Source: Paenibacillus sp. FSL R7-0337 | GTDB lineage: Bacteria > Bacillota > Bacilli > Paenibacillales > Paenibacillaceae | Reading direction: 5' to 3' | NCBI RefSeq assembly: GCF_037969875.1 | Contig: NZ_CP150218.1 | Span: 5,580,001-5,644,000, forward strand | Length of the DNA stretch: 64,000 nt | Shown: positions 34,901 through 45,500 of the stretch, piece by piece | Position numbering within the stretch: the stretch's first letter is position 1 | How the letters are laid out: every line of letters begins with the position of its first letter | Notes under the pieces: model-generated | What the model saw: only the letters and a program-made list of their open reading frames with translations | The model's database searches: none | Told to the model about the DNA's origin: nothing | Program-made: the position numbers and the translations under genes

Positions 34901-37672
34901 TGGATCTCGCCGTTTCAGCTTAATGCCTTCGGCAGTATCAGTATTCATGCCGGAGCCATTCGTGGCGGGATCACGATTAAAATTACGGAAGATTATTTCT
35001 ATGGTTATGTGTACGCAGGGCTGTTCATTCCAGACTCCATCCCGCTGCTCGGGGGCAAGGAGATCGCAGGCGTTGAGGCAGCCGTCTCATCGGACTTTGT
35101 GGGTGCAAACTTTAAGGTCATTGGGGTGAAGCTTGGCTTCATCTATTATTGGAACGGTGACCTAAGCTTTGGCGGGTCCATCGACCTCTCTTCAAGAGGA
35201 GACGCCGTTCACTATGTCCACTCGGAGGCGCTGGACGAGAGCGGCAACCTTGTGCCAACCACCACGATCTATGGAACGAATATGAGAAGACTGAGTACGG
35301 AGGCCGTCGCTAAGACAAGGGCCGGGAATGGGGTTACCAAAGAGATTAACCCGGCAACAAAGGATGCACTTCTCTTTGAAATTCCACTTCGGGGTTTAAT
35401 CCAGCCGTCTGCATCTGAAATCATTGTCACCAATCCAAATGGAAAAAGATTGACCATGATTGAAGATGACAACAAGGGCAACGGAAACTATCTTGTTCAA
35501 TCTTTAGACGGCACGAATTATTTGTACATTTCAGTCACTGATCCCTCTCTGATTGTTGGGGGCAACTGGTCCGTTTCAGTTTCAACACCTGATGTCTATA
35601 TAGACAACTTTGCAGTAAACAGTGTTGACTATATGCCTGAGCTGACAGGAGTTAGTGCTTCTACTAGCACAAATACAAGCCGTGATATTAACGTTTCCTG
35701 GACAACGGACAAGCAGGGCCAATATTCGGGTGCACTTAATGTCTATGTCACGAAGGACCCGTCCGTCATGAAAACCATCGAATCCTCTAACATTCAAGAT
35801 ACTTCATCATTAATTAGTATTGGCAACCTGGAGTTAGATGAAATTGAATCAGGCTCTCATGTATTCACGCTTCCTGAGTCCTTTCCTGAAGGGAAATATC
35901 ATGTGGTGGCCATGCTTGTGAACCATCAAGGCGGAATGAGCAAGAAAATCACTGCTTCAACCTTCACTTTTACCAATCCATTGCTCCCGCAAAACCCGAA
36001 ATCTGTGTCTGCGGTCTACAGCGGTGACGGCTATGTGAAGGTTGATATAGCGGGAACCGATGATACTGCCACACATTATCTTGTGGCGATCCAAGATGAA
36101 GACGGGGATGAGGTCGAGAATTCCTTTGGTCAATTTAAAGTTGGCAGTGACATCGTTCTCAAACCATTAGAAAGCCAAACCAACCGGCCTCTATTAGAGG
36201 AAGGCAAGACTTATTTTGTTAAAGTGCAGGCGGTTAGAATTGTGGAGTCTGCTCTTAAACAGGCGGAATATTACCGTTCAACCGAATTTGCATCATCGCC
36301 AAGCTTTGTTATGCCTTCAACGGATAAGCCTCAGCTTGTAAGCATTGATACAAATATTGACAGATCAAAGGATCTCTATTACTTAAACACTAACCAATTA
36401 AAGGCGACGTACACCTTCGACAGACCCGTGAAAATGACCTTCAACCTTAACACCGAAGATAAAAACACGCCTCTAGAATTTAAGAAGGTGTGGTCATTTG
36501 AAGAAAATCTTGAAGACGGCCAGCAGCTGGTTGACTTTATAGCGGTTGCTGAAAACCGTGACACCCTCCAAGGCAGCCGTTCATCAGGTGCCATTGGATT
36601 TACTGTTGATACCAAAGCGCCTGTGTTACTCCTTGATGAAGATGTTAAAACCAGCCTGGATAAGGAAAACGTTGATAACACCGTCAGCAATCAGGTTGTT
36701 TTTGTGGGCGCGGACTCCAGCTATAGCTTCCATGGCCTAACAGAGCCATCCGCAAGCTTAACGTTAGACGGCAGTTCAGACGGCATTGTTATCCGTCCTG
36801 ACGGAACCTTCGTTGTCAATCGCAAGGCCTCAGGTGAGGAACCGAACGAAACTCTGATGCTTACAGCGGTTGATGATGCCGGTAACGAAACGGTGGTTCC
36901 AGTGTATCTGGTGAATCGTGTTCTGTCAGAGTATGAAAGCATAAAACTAATCTCTGACCTGGAAGGCTCCGAGGATCAGCCTGATTCGATTGAGCTTGGC
37001 ATAGGCGCGGCAACGGCGCTGTCTGTTAAAGCTCTCCGCACAGTTGAGGGCACCGTTCTAAAGGCAGAAGACGTTGTGTGGGACGTTCTGTATAATCAGA
37101 ACATCATCAGACTGTCACAAGACGGGACCCTTGAAGCATTAGCTCCAGGCGAAACGGCTATCAAGGTTAGTTATAGACTGTCTGCTTTTGAAGGCCAGAA
37201 CGGGAAGACGGTCTATAAAGAACTGTCAGACGTTATCAAAATTCATGTAAAAGATTATGGTTACCGTTATGAGGTTCGTCAGACCCAAGGGTTCTCGTTG
37301 TACACCATATATACTGAAATGAACATGGGCAAGGCAACGGTTGTGATTGGAGGCAACAAACAAACTCTGTTATATGACAATCTCAAGAAAGCCTATATTG
37401 GCGCTTCAAAGGAGCTTGTCACAGGCGAGCAATTAACAGCCAAGCTTGGTTTTGAACCAACGGTGAAATCTCCTGTTCTTCTGCGAGGAGATACCGATGG
37501 TAGCGGTGCGATCGATAAAGTCGACGTTACGGCAACATTGAATGCTATTTTGGACAATGTTTACAACGGCTTTAGTTCTGTAGAAAATTGGATGAGAGCT
37601 GATACCAACGGTGACGGCATTGTTGATATTGTAGATGCGCAGCTCACCCTAATGGAGGCACTTCAAAGATGA
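31982..37672 (+). CDS. Large secreted protein with C-terminal type I dockerin
   Basis: 1896 residues with a signal peptide (1-28). The first ~300 residues form an unrecognised beta-rich domain; the middle (about 560-1080) is also unassigned; FN3/Ig-like modules follow (about 1215-1750), then a Big2-like segment near 1670-1760. The end (about 1835-1895) is a dockerin with two EF-hand-like calcium loops, DTDGSGAIDKVD and DTNGDGIVDIVD, each followed by a helix (VTATLNAIL, AQLTLMEAL), 22-residue repeats separated by a linker. Dockerins bind cohesins; the next gene encodes a cohesin-like domain joined to SLH repeats. Stop overlaps the next start (ATGA). AAGGAGGG ribosome site lies in the end of the previous gene. 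Confidence 0.85.
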   Translation: MTFYRTMKRSIAAAMILSMLFTFASFPVHADASNADYSIANEFMKYSINSKTGGFSIETIDGHPQKAFDNNLPLLYKEDAARSNGTSFTTVRIDGKDFIFGQEYGWFGIDTKLHEPVVSEQNRLLTIAWDIKGYTITQKVSISIDPNNSRTGNIGISYDVKNNNATAGTVGIRLLLDNALGSEIDAPYVLVDPSQPTIVETEYSGDNLPQQIRYVDSLSASNKTAYALLSGWSGNKDVNVDKVIVGHWINLANTRYEYTPNPSVDFTNYSNQYLVPDTATAYYWNEKAIEPGQVRISEMLYGIGSFAEQTQKEHVSIGIQTGNVYLANDKKGYENNGVFKANVTIDNSVSGAKELIEPIVKLSLEEGLVFAATKTREYTVKISGGLNIGTVFNIPDVDIIAETQSMITSKRLVVSLNATEIIDAKTNKVVDYSANTNILIPAVEGKLPEVSMKHVFPAAVYYEGDKNLTVSGDMKVLSGALSGSDGWSLYLVSSSSGEAALIDKRKISFIDEGQTLAFSTNQTLAVGKYDIEFRFTNQQLIDAFGTKIKAATTVDVTDHLADKSASYGIVSLVRFTDAANHRQLYDYISFTNEDVMKKFIAGGVSKDGILHKGIAFKEDETEILLTLRGKIRLMDTGTEKYYSASPADGDITINSILTYDSTEALKMTVDSKGAKLEGDGTVKVINSINIWHNKWHFEASNGTKYTLNREAVAEKRAQAFELQLGDAGYMLQNIAGFLINIKYGVMTQEDDDFGISFGGRISMPLKAADSSKGEEHYDYKGSLTADVQDVLYGSKDSEIGFVGINTTLSVALPKDILGPLVGNEAGVKADITINTIEDIYSIDAGVSVTMLEVEGSLALKKVPINSVPKMMLDKLTFFLAPSTMKVPVVAPYVFITGLGGGISNLADTVAGEPAGELPPLTIHLQTRLLINAIIVGDFKLDAKLSGLAIEGSGHLEKDEEGRLLNIQAGMNVQWISPFQLNAFGSISIHAGAIRGGITIKITEDYFYGYVYAGLFIPDSIPLLGGKEIAGVEAAVSSDFVGANFKVIGVKLGFIYYWNGDLSFGGSIDLSSRGDAVHYVHSEALDESGNLVPTTTIYGTNMRRLSTEAVAKTRAGNGVTKEINPATKDALLFEIPLRGLIQPSASEIIVTNPNGKRLTMIEDDNKGNGNYLVQSLDGTNYLYISVTDPSLIVGGNWSVSVSTPDVYIDNFAVNSVDYMPELTGVSASTSTNTSRDINVSWTTDKQGQYSGALNVYVTKDPSVMKTIESSNIQDTSSLISIGNLELDEIESGSHVFTLPESFPEGKYHVVAMLVNHQGGMSKKITASTFTFTNPLLPQNPKSVSAVYSGDGYVKVDIAGTDDTATHYLVAIQDEDGDEVENSFGQFKVGSDIVLKPLESQTNRPLLEEGKTYFVKVQAVRIVESALKQAEYYRSTEFASSPSFVMPSTDKPQLVSIDTNIDRSKDLYYLNTNQLKATYTFDRPVKMTFNLNTEDKNTPLEFKKVWSFEENLEDGQQLVDFIAVAENRDTLQGSRSSGAIGFTVDTKAPVLLLDEDVKTSLDKENVDNTVSNQVVFVGADSSYSFHGLTEPSASLTLDGSSDGIVIRPDGTFVVNRKASGEEPNETLMLTAVDDAGNETVVPVYLVNRVLSEYESIKLISDLEGSEDQPDSIELGIGAATALSVKALRTVEGTVLKAEDVVWDVLYNQNIIRLSQDGTLEALAPGETAIKVSYRLSAFEGQNGKTVYKELSDVIKIHVKDYGYRYEVRQTQGFSLYTIYTEMNMGKATVVIGGNKQTLLYDNLKKAYIGASKELVTGEQLTAKLGFEPTVKSPVLLRGDTDGSGAIDKVDVTATLNAILDNVYNGFSSVENWMRADTNGDGIVDIVDAQLTLMEALQR

Positions 37673-39282
37673 TCAAATACTTAAAAATCATTGTGTGCAT
37701 CATGCTTCTAGGGGCTGTTATACCTTCATATGCCTATGGCGCAAATGATGCTGCAGACCTTAGTTATCGTGTGGGCATCACCGTAACGGACAGCTCGGGT
37801 GCCTTGAAATCATCCTTTAAGGTCGGAGAAAAAATACTTGTTAAGCTTAGTCTTTCCTACACGGGTGCCGGAAGGGCACCGGTGTATGGCTTTCAGGGAA
37901 AGCTGCAGTTTGATTCTTATGTACTGGAAAATACCGGTGTGAAGATGGAAAAGGACATTTCAATGAAAGTTTCAGGTGGCGCCATCAACTATGTCTATCT
38001 GGATATGACCGCCAAGGGAACAGAGGATTCCATCCTGAAAAATATAGGAACGGCTGTATTTCAAGCTAAAAACAGCGGCACGTTCAGCATTTCTTCAAGC
38101 GGCTTCATTCTAACAAACAAAGATGCGACACACCGGTATATTGAACCGGTTGAAGCTGTGCAAATCATTGTGGGCGATGGAGTAAAAGATGCCTCAAAAT
38201 CTCTGTTATATGAAAACATTGTTGCTGCAAAAGCTTTGCTTGCTTCAGTGACGATTGCGGATAATCCCAAAACCATCTATTATCCGGATTATTGGTACCC
38301 AACCAAATCCGCGCAAACATTGAGAGCTGTGATTGCTGAAGCTGAGGCTGTTTTTAATAACAAGGACGCGCTGGCTTCGGAAATCTCAGAGGCTATTGAA
38401 AAGCTTAGCATTGGCGTTTCTGACTTTGAGAACTCCAAAATTACCGGTCCGAAACGTTGGGCTGCTCCGGAGGGCGATGCCACAGCCGGTAGCACCGCAG
38501 TGGATCTTTACTATTCAGTTAAAGCTTCGGTGAAAGGCGGAAACGGCAAAATTGCCGAGGGCTTTGAAGTTCAAACCATTCGCGCCACAACCTCTGCCAC
38601 CATCCGAATGATTCCCGATGAAGGGTATGAAACCGAATATATCTTGGTCAACGGTGAGAAATGGATAGGCCACGACATTTACACTATTCCAGAGGTTAGC
38701 CGTGACACCCTTGTGGTGGTTACCTTTGCGAAAAAACCTCCTTTTACAGATATAGCACATGACGATTGGTTCTATTCTTCTGTAAGATATGTTTACAACA
38801 AGGGACTGTTCACGGGAACTACTGAAACGGAATTCTCACCCTCCGGGAAAATGAGCCGTGCCATGCTGGCCACTGTACTCTATCGCATGGAGAATAAACC
38901 GGATGTTACATTTGTGAGTGTATTCTCTGATGTGCAAAGTGGCCGCTGGTATTCAGAGCCGGTGATTTGGGCCAATCAAAAGAACATTGTTAACGGGTAT
39001 GCTAAGGGGAAATTTGCTCCCAACGATGCGATCACCCGTGAGCAAATTGCTGTTATGCTGCATAGGTACGCAAAGGTTAAAGGTTATGGCCTTCAAGCTA
39101 AAAATTCAAGCCTGAGCTTCAAAGATGCCAATCAAATTTCAGGCTATGCCAAAGAGTCCATTACTTGGGCTGTGTCCAAGGGCATCATGAAGGGCAACAC
39201 GGATTTGACTATAAATCCTTCTGGTCTTGCAACCAGAGCGGAGGTTGCCACTATGCTCGAAAGGTTTAATGAGCTGAATTGA
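37669..39282 (+). CDS. Cohesin-like surface anchor protein with three SLH domains
   Basis: 537 residues. Order: signal peptide (1-25); cohesin-like beta domain (about 30-168) with FKVGEKILVKLSLSYTG, YGFQGKLQFDS and the closing strand VQIIVGD; a helical FIVAR-like segment (about 205-255); a beta repeat (about 285-365); three SLH domains (FTDIAHDDWFYSSV, FSDVQSGRWYSEPV, FKDANQISGYAKES) each with an SR/TR signature (SRAM, TREQ, TRAE). SLH triplets bind pyruvylated secondary cell-wall polymer, so this protein should hold the dockerin protein at the cell surface. Cohesin assignment is by pattern and genetic context and should be checked structurally; it is not close to cellulosomal cohesins. ATGA overlap with the dockerin gene. 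Confidence 0.8.
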   Translation: MIKYLKIIVCIMLLGAVIPSYAYGANDAADLSYRVGITVTDSSGALKSSFKVGEKILVKLSLSYTGAGRAPVYGFQGKLQFDSYVLENTGVKMEKDISMKVSGGAINYVYLDMTAKGTEDSILKNIGTAVFQAKNSGTFSISSSGFILTNKDATHRYIEPVEAVQIIVGDGVKDASKSLLYENIVAAKALLASVTIADNPKTIYYPDYWYPTKSAQTLRAVIAEAEAVFNNKDALASEISEAIEKLSIGVSDFENSKITGPKRWAAPEGDATAGSTAVDLYYSVKASVKGGNGKIAEGFEVQTIRATTSATIRMIPDEGYETEYILVNGEKWIGHDIYTIPEVSRDTLVVVTFAKKPPFTDIAHDDWFYSSVRYVYNKGLFTGTTETEFSPSGKMSRAMLATVLYRMENKPDVTFVSVFSDVQSGRWYSEPVIWANQKNIVNGYAKGKFAPNDAITREQIAVMLHRYAKVKGYGLQAKNSSLSFKDANQISGYAKESITWAVSKGIMKGNTDLTINPSGLATRAEVATMLERFNELN

Positions 39283-39328
39283 AATTTAAATGAATACCAG
39301 CCGCCTCAAAATATTTATCTCATCTAAG

Positions 39329-39363
39329 AAAAACCGCGAAGCCTTGCTGCTGCGCGGTTTTTC
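39329..39363 (+). terminator. Terminator after the dockerin/cohesin operon
   Basis: Stem AAAACCGCG/CGCGGTTTTT around a 14-base loop, with a T-run. It closes the four-gene operon and also marks the change back to GC-rich DNA. Confidence 0.88.
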
Positions 39364-39500
39364 TCTGTTTGTCCTTTAAAGTTTTCATTATTCTTTTATT
39401 CCCTTCCTTTAGACTCGAATATACAAGATATGATTTTGTCTATGAGAAAAATCTCAAAGATTGTCGAAAATATGGGTGCTGTGATGAAGGGGGAATTGAC

Positions 39501-42500
39501 GTGAAGAACCACCGGGCAAAACAGAAAATCAGGCTCTTGCTCCATTGGCTGTTGATTGTCAGTCTAATTGCGGGGCTGTGGAATCCCGGACTTTGGCAGA
39601 CTGGCCAGGCAGAAGCTGCGGCTGTGAACGGGACCGCCTCTGCTGCGAGTGATATTAGCGGTCATTGGGCGGAGCCGCAAATGAGCGAATGGATAGGAGG
39701 CGGGTATATCAAAGGCTTCCAGGATGGAAGTTTCCGGCCTGATCAGGCTATCTCACGCATAGAGTTTGTGGCGTTAGTGAACCGCTTGTTTGCTTACCAG
39801 GGAACGGGAAAGATCAGCTTCAAGGATGTTCCCTCTGCGGCCTGGTTCGTCTCACAGGTGCAGGCAGCGGTCCAGGCCGGATATGTGACGGGATTTTCTG
39901 ACGGGACCTTCCAGCCGGACAAGCCGTTGTCACGGGTGGAGGCGGCTGTGATGCTCGCCAAGCTTACGCCTGTGCTGATGAAGGACGGCGAAGATCCGCT
40001 GAAGGTGTTCAAGGATGCGGGCAGTATTCCGGGCTATGGCCGTGATGCACTGGGTGCTGTACTAAGTGCCGGTTACATGAAGGGTTTCCCGGATGGAACG
40101 ATTGCAGCTTCACGGCAGCTTACTCGGGCCGAAGCCGTTGTGCTGCTGGATCGTCTGAAGCAGCAGTCCGGCAGTCATGCAGAGGGAGGGATCATTCCTC
40201 CGGCGAAGACCTTGGAGACCGGCGGCACTTATGGTCCTGCTACAGGCTCGTTCACCGTGGCCGGTGATCTTACCCTGAATGCGCCGGGCATAAAGCTGCG
40301 CAATATACAGGTTCAAGGAAATCTGCTCATCGGCTCCAAGGTTGGAGACGGAGAGATCTACCTTGAACAGGTGACGGTACAGGGCAGCACGGATATTCAA
40401 GGCGGCGGTGCCCATAGTGTACATATCAATCAGTCCCGGCTCGGAGTTGTAACCGTAGATCGCGCGGATGGTCTGGTACGGGTTGTCATCGGTGGGACAA
40501 CGATCATCAGGCAGTTGAATGTCCAGTCTGATGCTAAGCTTGAGTCAGAGCAGAGCGGGACAGCTTTCGGCGGGATTGAGGGAGTGGTCATTTCAGGGTC
40601 GGGTGAAGTTACCCTGAGCGGAGACTTCAGCTCGGTGGAGATTAAGAGCAACGTCAAGGTTGTGGTCACCTCAGGGACCATTGGCCGCTTAAGCGTTGCC
40701 GGGGGAGTTAGTAGTTCGGCCATTACACTGAACGAAGGCGTTAAGGTGAGTGATCTGGAGCTGCATGGCACAGCCAGTGTATCGGGCACTGGGGAAATCG
40801 TGAAGGCGCTGGTAGATGCTCCGAAAGTAGTGTTTGAACGTTCCCCAGGCAGCGTGGAGACTACGACACGCGGAGAGTACACGGTTACTGCTCCGGCTGC
40901 AAGCACGGCTCCTGCCGGAGCAGGTGGAACTGGCGGAGGAAGTGGTGGTGGTGGAGGCGGCGGTGGCGGTGGCGGAAGCAATCCGACGACCCCGCCATCC
41001 CCAACAGCGACTCCGTCCCCAACAGCGACTCCGTCCCCAACGCCTCAGCCGACCCTGCCGCCTGCAGGGCAGCCGCTTGAGGTAGCAGTCACTGCTTCAC
41101 TCGGCACCCTGGGAGGCTTCATGCTTAGCTTCAGCAAGCCTGTTGCGAATCTGACAGCAGCAGAGCTCTCGCTGAAGGATGCCGCGGGACAGGCCATAGA
41201 GATATCCTTCATCGGCTCACTGAACGGAGGAAGCACTTACCGGGTTGCCGCAGACTTGAAGGAGGGAGAGACCTACTCTGTGACTCTCTCCAAGGCAGGG
41301 TATGTCTTCGGCGCCCCGGTTACCTTCGTTGTTCCAGTGATCATACCGGAGGATATTCGGGTGGCTACGGCGGTGCAGAATATCACCGCAGCTGGCCTGG
41401 AGGTCCAATTCGATCAGCCGGTCGCGGATGTGCCGCTGTCCGGCTTCACCCTGAAGCGCAGCGGGACGGGCGAGGCAGTAGCTATTCAAGAGGCTGCCGC
41501 TCTTAATGGCGGAACCTCTTACCGGCTGGCAGCCGGCTTGCAGGAAGGGGCTACCTACTTGTTAACCGTGACGAAGGCGGGCTACCACTTCGGCGGGGTT
41601 GTGTCCGTATTCGTTCCGGTCACGGACCCGGTGGTGATCTCAGTATCTGCTGAGGTCTACGGCATCACGGAGACGGGCTTCCAGGTATCCTTGAATCCGC
41701 CAGTAGCGGGAATGACCGCTGCCCATTTCGCCTTGTCAGTGGGGGATGGCAGCAGCGTTCCGGTGGACGGAGCGGCTTCCACAGAGGATGGCGGTGTATA
41801 CACGATTACGGCAGGGCTTGTCCCAGGCAGCAGCTACACGCTTAGTATGGAACGGAGCGGCTATAGCTTCGGGACAGCGCTTGAAGTGACTGTACCAGCC
41901 GCAGGCAAGGTGAAGGTTGAACCTTCGGTTGGCACCGTACGTACTTACGGCTTCATCCTGTCCATGGATAAGACAGTGCCGGATGTAGATTCGCTGAGCC
42001 TGGTGCTGGAGAATGCGGCAGGCGAGCCTGTCAGTATCGACATGCTTAGTACAGTGGTTCCCGGCCGGCAATATGAAGTGTGGGCCAGCCTGGCGCCGAA
42101 GGATTCGTATACCCTTTCACTTGATATGGACGGGTATGAGTTCACCGAACCGGCGGCTCTGGCGGTCCAGGCAGAGGAAGTTCCCTCTTCGGCAGGCTGG
42201 GTGACGCATAGCGGATTCGAGCTGCGGTTTGCGCAGGGCGCACCGGACTTCCCGGCAGGCGATATGACTCTGCAGGCTCCGGGCGGCGGGGCCGTAGCGG
42301 TGGATGAAGTCCAGTTTAGCCCGGACAGAACATCGGCAATGATAGCTGCGGATCTGCCGGCAGCAGGAAGTTATGCTTACCGCGTCAATCTCTATGACGG
42401 ACGGTTCATACAAGGGACCGTAATTGTTCCTGAGACAGTGGAGATCAGTAAGTATACGACCTTCGACGGGTACCCTGGTGCTTATAGCGGCCTTACGGTT

Positions 42501-45500
42501 CACTTCGGGCGGGCGGTACCTGGGTTAACAGTCTCAGCCTTTGAGCTTAAGAATAGCAGCGGCGGGGCGGTTGTATTGGACTCGGCGAGCTCCAGTGACG
42601 GGGGCCGCACCTACAAGCTGCTGACCACGGAGATTAATGCCGGAGGCCCATTTGTACTTGGCCTTACGGCTCCGGGCTACAGCTTCGGGAAGCCGGCCAC
42701 ACTGGTGAATGCGACTCTGAATGTGTGGGGAGCGGGGCGGAAGCCGACCCAATTCATGGCCGGACTGAATCCGCGCGTGCCGGATTTGACGGCTGAACAT
42801 TTCAGCGCCACGGATCTGGCAGGCCGTGAGGTTGCGATTACAGGTGTGACGTGGGATAACCAGCAGCGGATTTATGTAGTGACTTTTGACGGAGAGGGCG
42901 GTCAGAGTTATTACGTATCTGCCCATGCGGACGGGTATGACTTCGGCGCGCCGAAGAAGATTTATGTGTATGCCCAGAACACGGTGGTAGATCCGACTTA
43001 CAGCGGCTTTACGCTGGTGATGGCACCTGCGATGAAGATTAATACGCAATACGGCTTTAAGCTAACCAAGGCTTTTGGAGGCCCGGAGGTTCCCATCAAG
43101 AAGGCGGTCATGAATGATCCGGAAGGCGGAAGCTATCAGTTCTCAGCCGCCTTGACTCCGGGCTACTATAGTCTCGCGCTGGATGCGGAGGTGGACCCGA
43201 ACGTTGTCTCTTTCTTGGTTCCGCTAACCGCTACAGTCTCTGTCGGAGAGATTGAGAACAATGGGCTGCTTGCGAAGCTTGATTATGCCGTGGATGGGCT
43301 GGATGCCGGGAGTTTCGTATTGCTCAACAACGATACAGGTGATCCGGTAGTGATATCCTCGGCGTCAACGGCGGACCAGGGCGCAAGCTACCGGCTGTCG
43401 GCCCATCTGGCGGGAGGCAGCTACAATCTGAAGCTGGCCGGGCATTTGCCGGAAGCGGGTGTGAATTTCAAGGTTGCGGCTACCACAGACGCAGGAACAA
43501 CAAGTGTATCGAAGATCACGAGTACAGGCTTCGAGCTTTCTTTTGCCAATCCGGTGATGGGCCTGCTTCCTGGTGACCTCACGATCACGGATGCGCAGAA
43601 TAACAAGCTAAGCGGAATTACATTAAGCACGAGTGACAATGGCGGGACCTATCGTGTGCGGGTAACACTTGCGGAGAATGCAGACTACACGATCGTGCTG
43701 AAGAAAGGGTTCATCCTCTTCGACTCGCCGGTTACGTTCCATGTGAATAAGTGGATTGCCGCCAGCATAGCGGATGTAACGAAGGACGGGCGGTTCACCT
43801 TGAAGTTCACTCCCGCGTTCCCGGAGATTGAGAATTATCTGGGACTGTCGTTAACGGATGAAGCGGGCACGCTCTATTATCCGAATCTGTTCGAGTCGGC
43901 AGACGGCGGGGCGAGCTACCAGATTCGAGTGCCGGGCAATCAGCTGAAGCCGGGTATGGCCTATATGGTTAAGCTGGACAAGGATGAATTCTCAATGAAT
44001 CCGGTCTCCTTCCGGCTGCCGCCAGCGCTGGCAGTTACGGAGGCGACGACAGCAAGCGTGAAGGTGCAGCTGGATGCGCCGGTTCCGGGGCTGGCCCAGC
44101 GGCATTTTATGATCCGGAATGCCTCCGGTGACAGCATTGCACTGACATCAGCGGCGACCACGGATGCGGGCGCTCACTACACTCTGGCCGGTGCCTTTGC
44201 AGGCGGACAGACGTATACGGTGCAGTACAAGCCTGATGTAGCTTATCAGGTGAATGAACCGGTTGCTTTTTCAATATCTGCAACGATTACGGCTGTGGTC
44301 AGCAATGTGACGGTACTGGGGTTCAAGCTTCAATTCAGCTCCCGGGTTCCCGGTCTCACCCCGCAGCAATTGATTCTCCGCGATCCAAGCGGCAATCTGC
44401 TCCCAGAATCCGATTATTCACTTAAGACAACGGATCAGGGGTTAAGCTACCAGGTGACGCTGAATGCGGCGGCAGCAGGCAAGGGGTATATGCTGGATCT
44501 GGCAAGAGAGGAATTCCGGCTGGCATCACCGGTCTCCTTCGATATCTTGGCGTCGGCTGCAATCTGGCTGGTCGGCACTGTGCGGAACAAGATTGTGGTG
44601 TCGGTTGCGCCGAATCTGGCGGATATGACACAGGAGCACTTCACCCTGTATGACAGCAAAGGCCGCAAGACCGCAATTACGGTGACCTCTCAAGGTCCGG
44701 ATAGCGCGATGTATAACATTGAAGGGAAATTTGACGCCTTCGAGACGTATACCCTGCAGGCGAAGTATCCCGGCTATCTGTTCGGAGCACCGCTTACCGT
44801 GGGCTTCCAGATTGGGGTATATGCAATTATTCACAGCCAGTCGCGGAGCGGCTTCAAGCTTGTTCTTAGCTCGGAGGTGCCCGGTCTGAGTGCTGCGGAC
44901 ATTACCGTCACTGATAAAGGGGGAAATATCGCTGCGGTACAATCCCTCCAGGCTTCCACTGCTCCAGGCAGCTATAACGTGCTTGTTCCGCTATCCGGCG
45001 GCAAGACGTACACGGTGAAGATTGCTGCGAAGGCGCCGTATGTGTTTGACAGCATTGACCCGTTCACCCTGAATGCGGCTGCGGTCACGGTGGATCAGCT
45101 GTCGCTGACCGGCTTCAAGCTGAATCTGTCTTCCCCGCTCAGTCTGGACCCCGGGAATCTCAGCCTGACGGATGAGCAGGGAGAAACGGTTAACCTCCGT
45201 TCGATCCTTACCCGGGATGCAGGACGGTCTTATGAGGTTAGTGTCTATCTGAAGGCAGGCGTGCAGTATAAGCTGGGCCTGCATGTGGCGGGATATGATC
45301 TGGGTACGGAGCTGCCGTTGTCCATTCAGGCTGTTGCGGCTGCGTTCGAGGGGATGGAGAGCGGGAACAATCAGGCGTTCACCGTCCGTTTCGATCAAGC
45401 GATGCCAAGTCTGCTGCCGGGCGATTTCAACATTACCCAAGGGGAGAACACACTCCAGACTCATCCCTTGAAAATATCTACGGCAGACGGAGGATTCACC

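Noticed and set aside
31982..39282. Cellulosome fragment
   Set aside because: There are no glycoside hydrolases or carbohydrate-binding modules, only one dockerin and one cohesin-like domain, linked to a protease and Ig-repeat protein.
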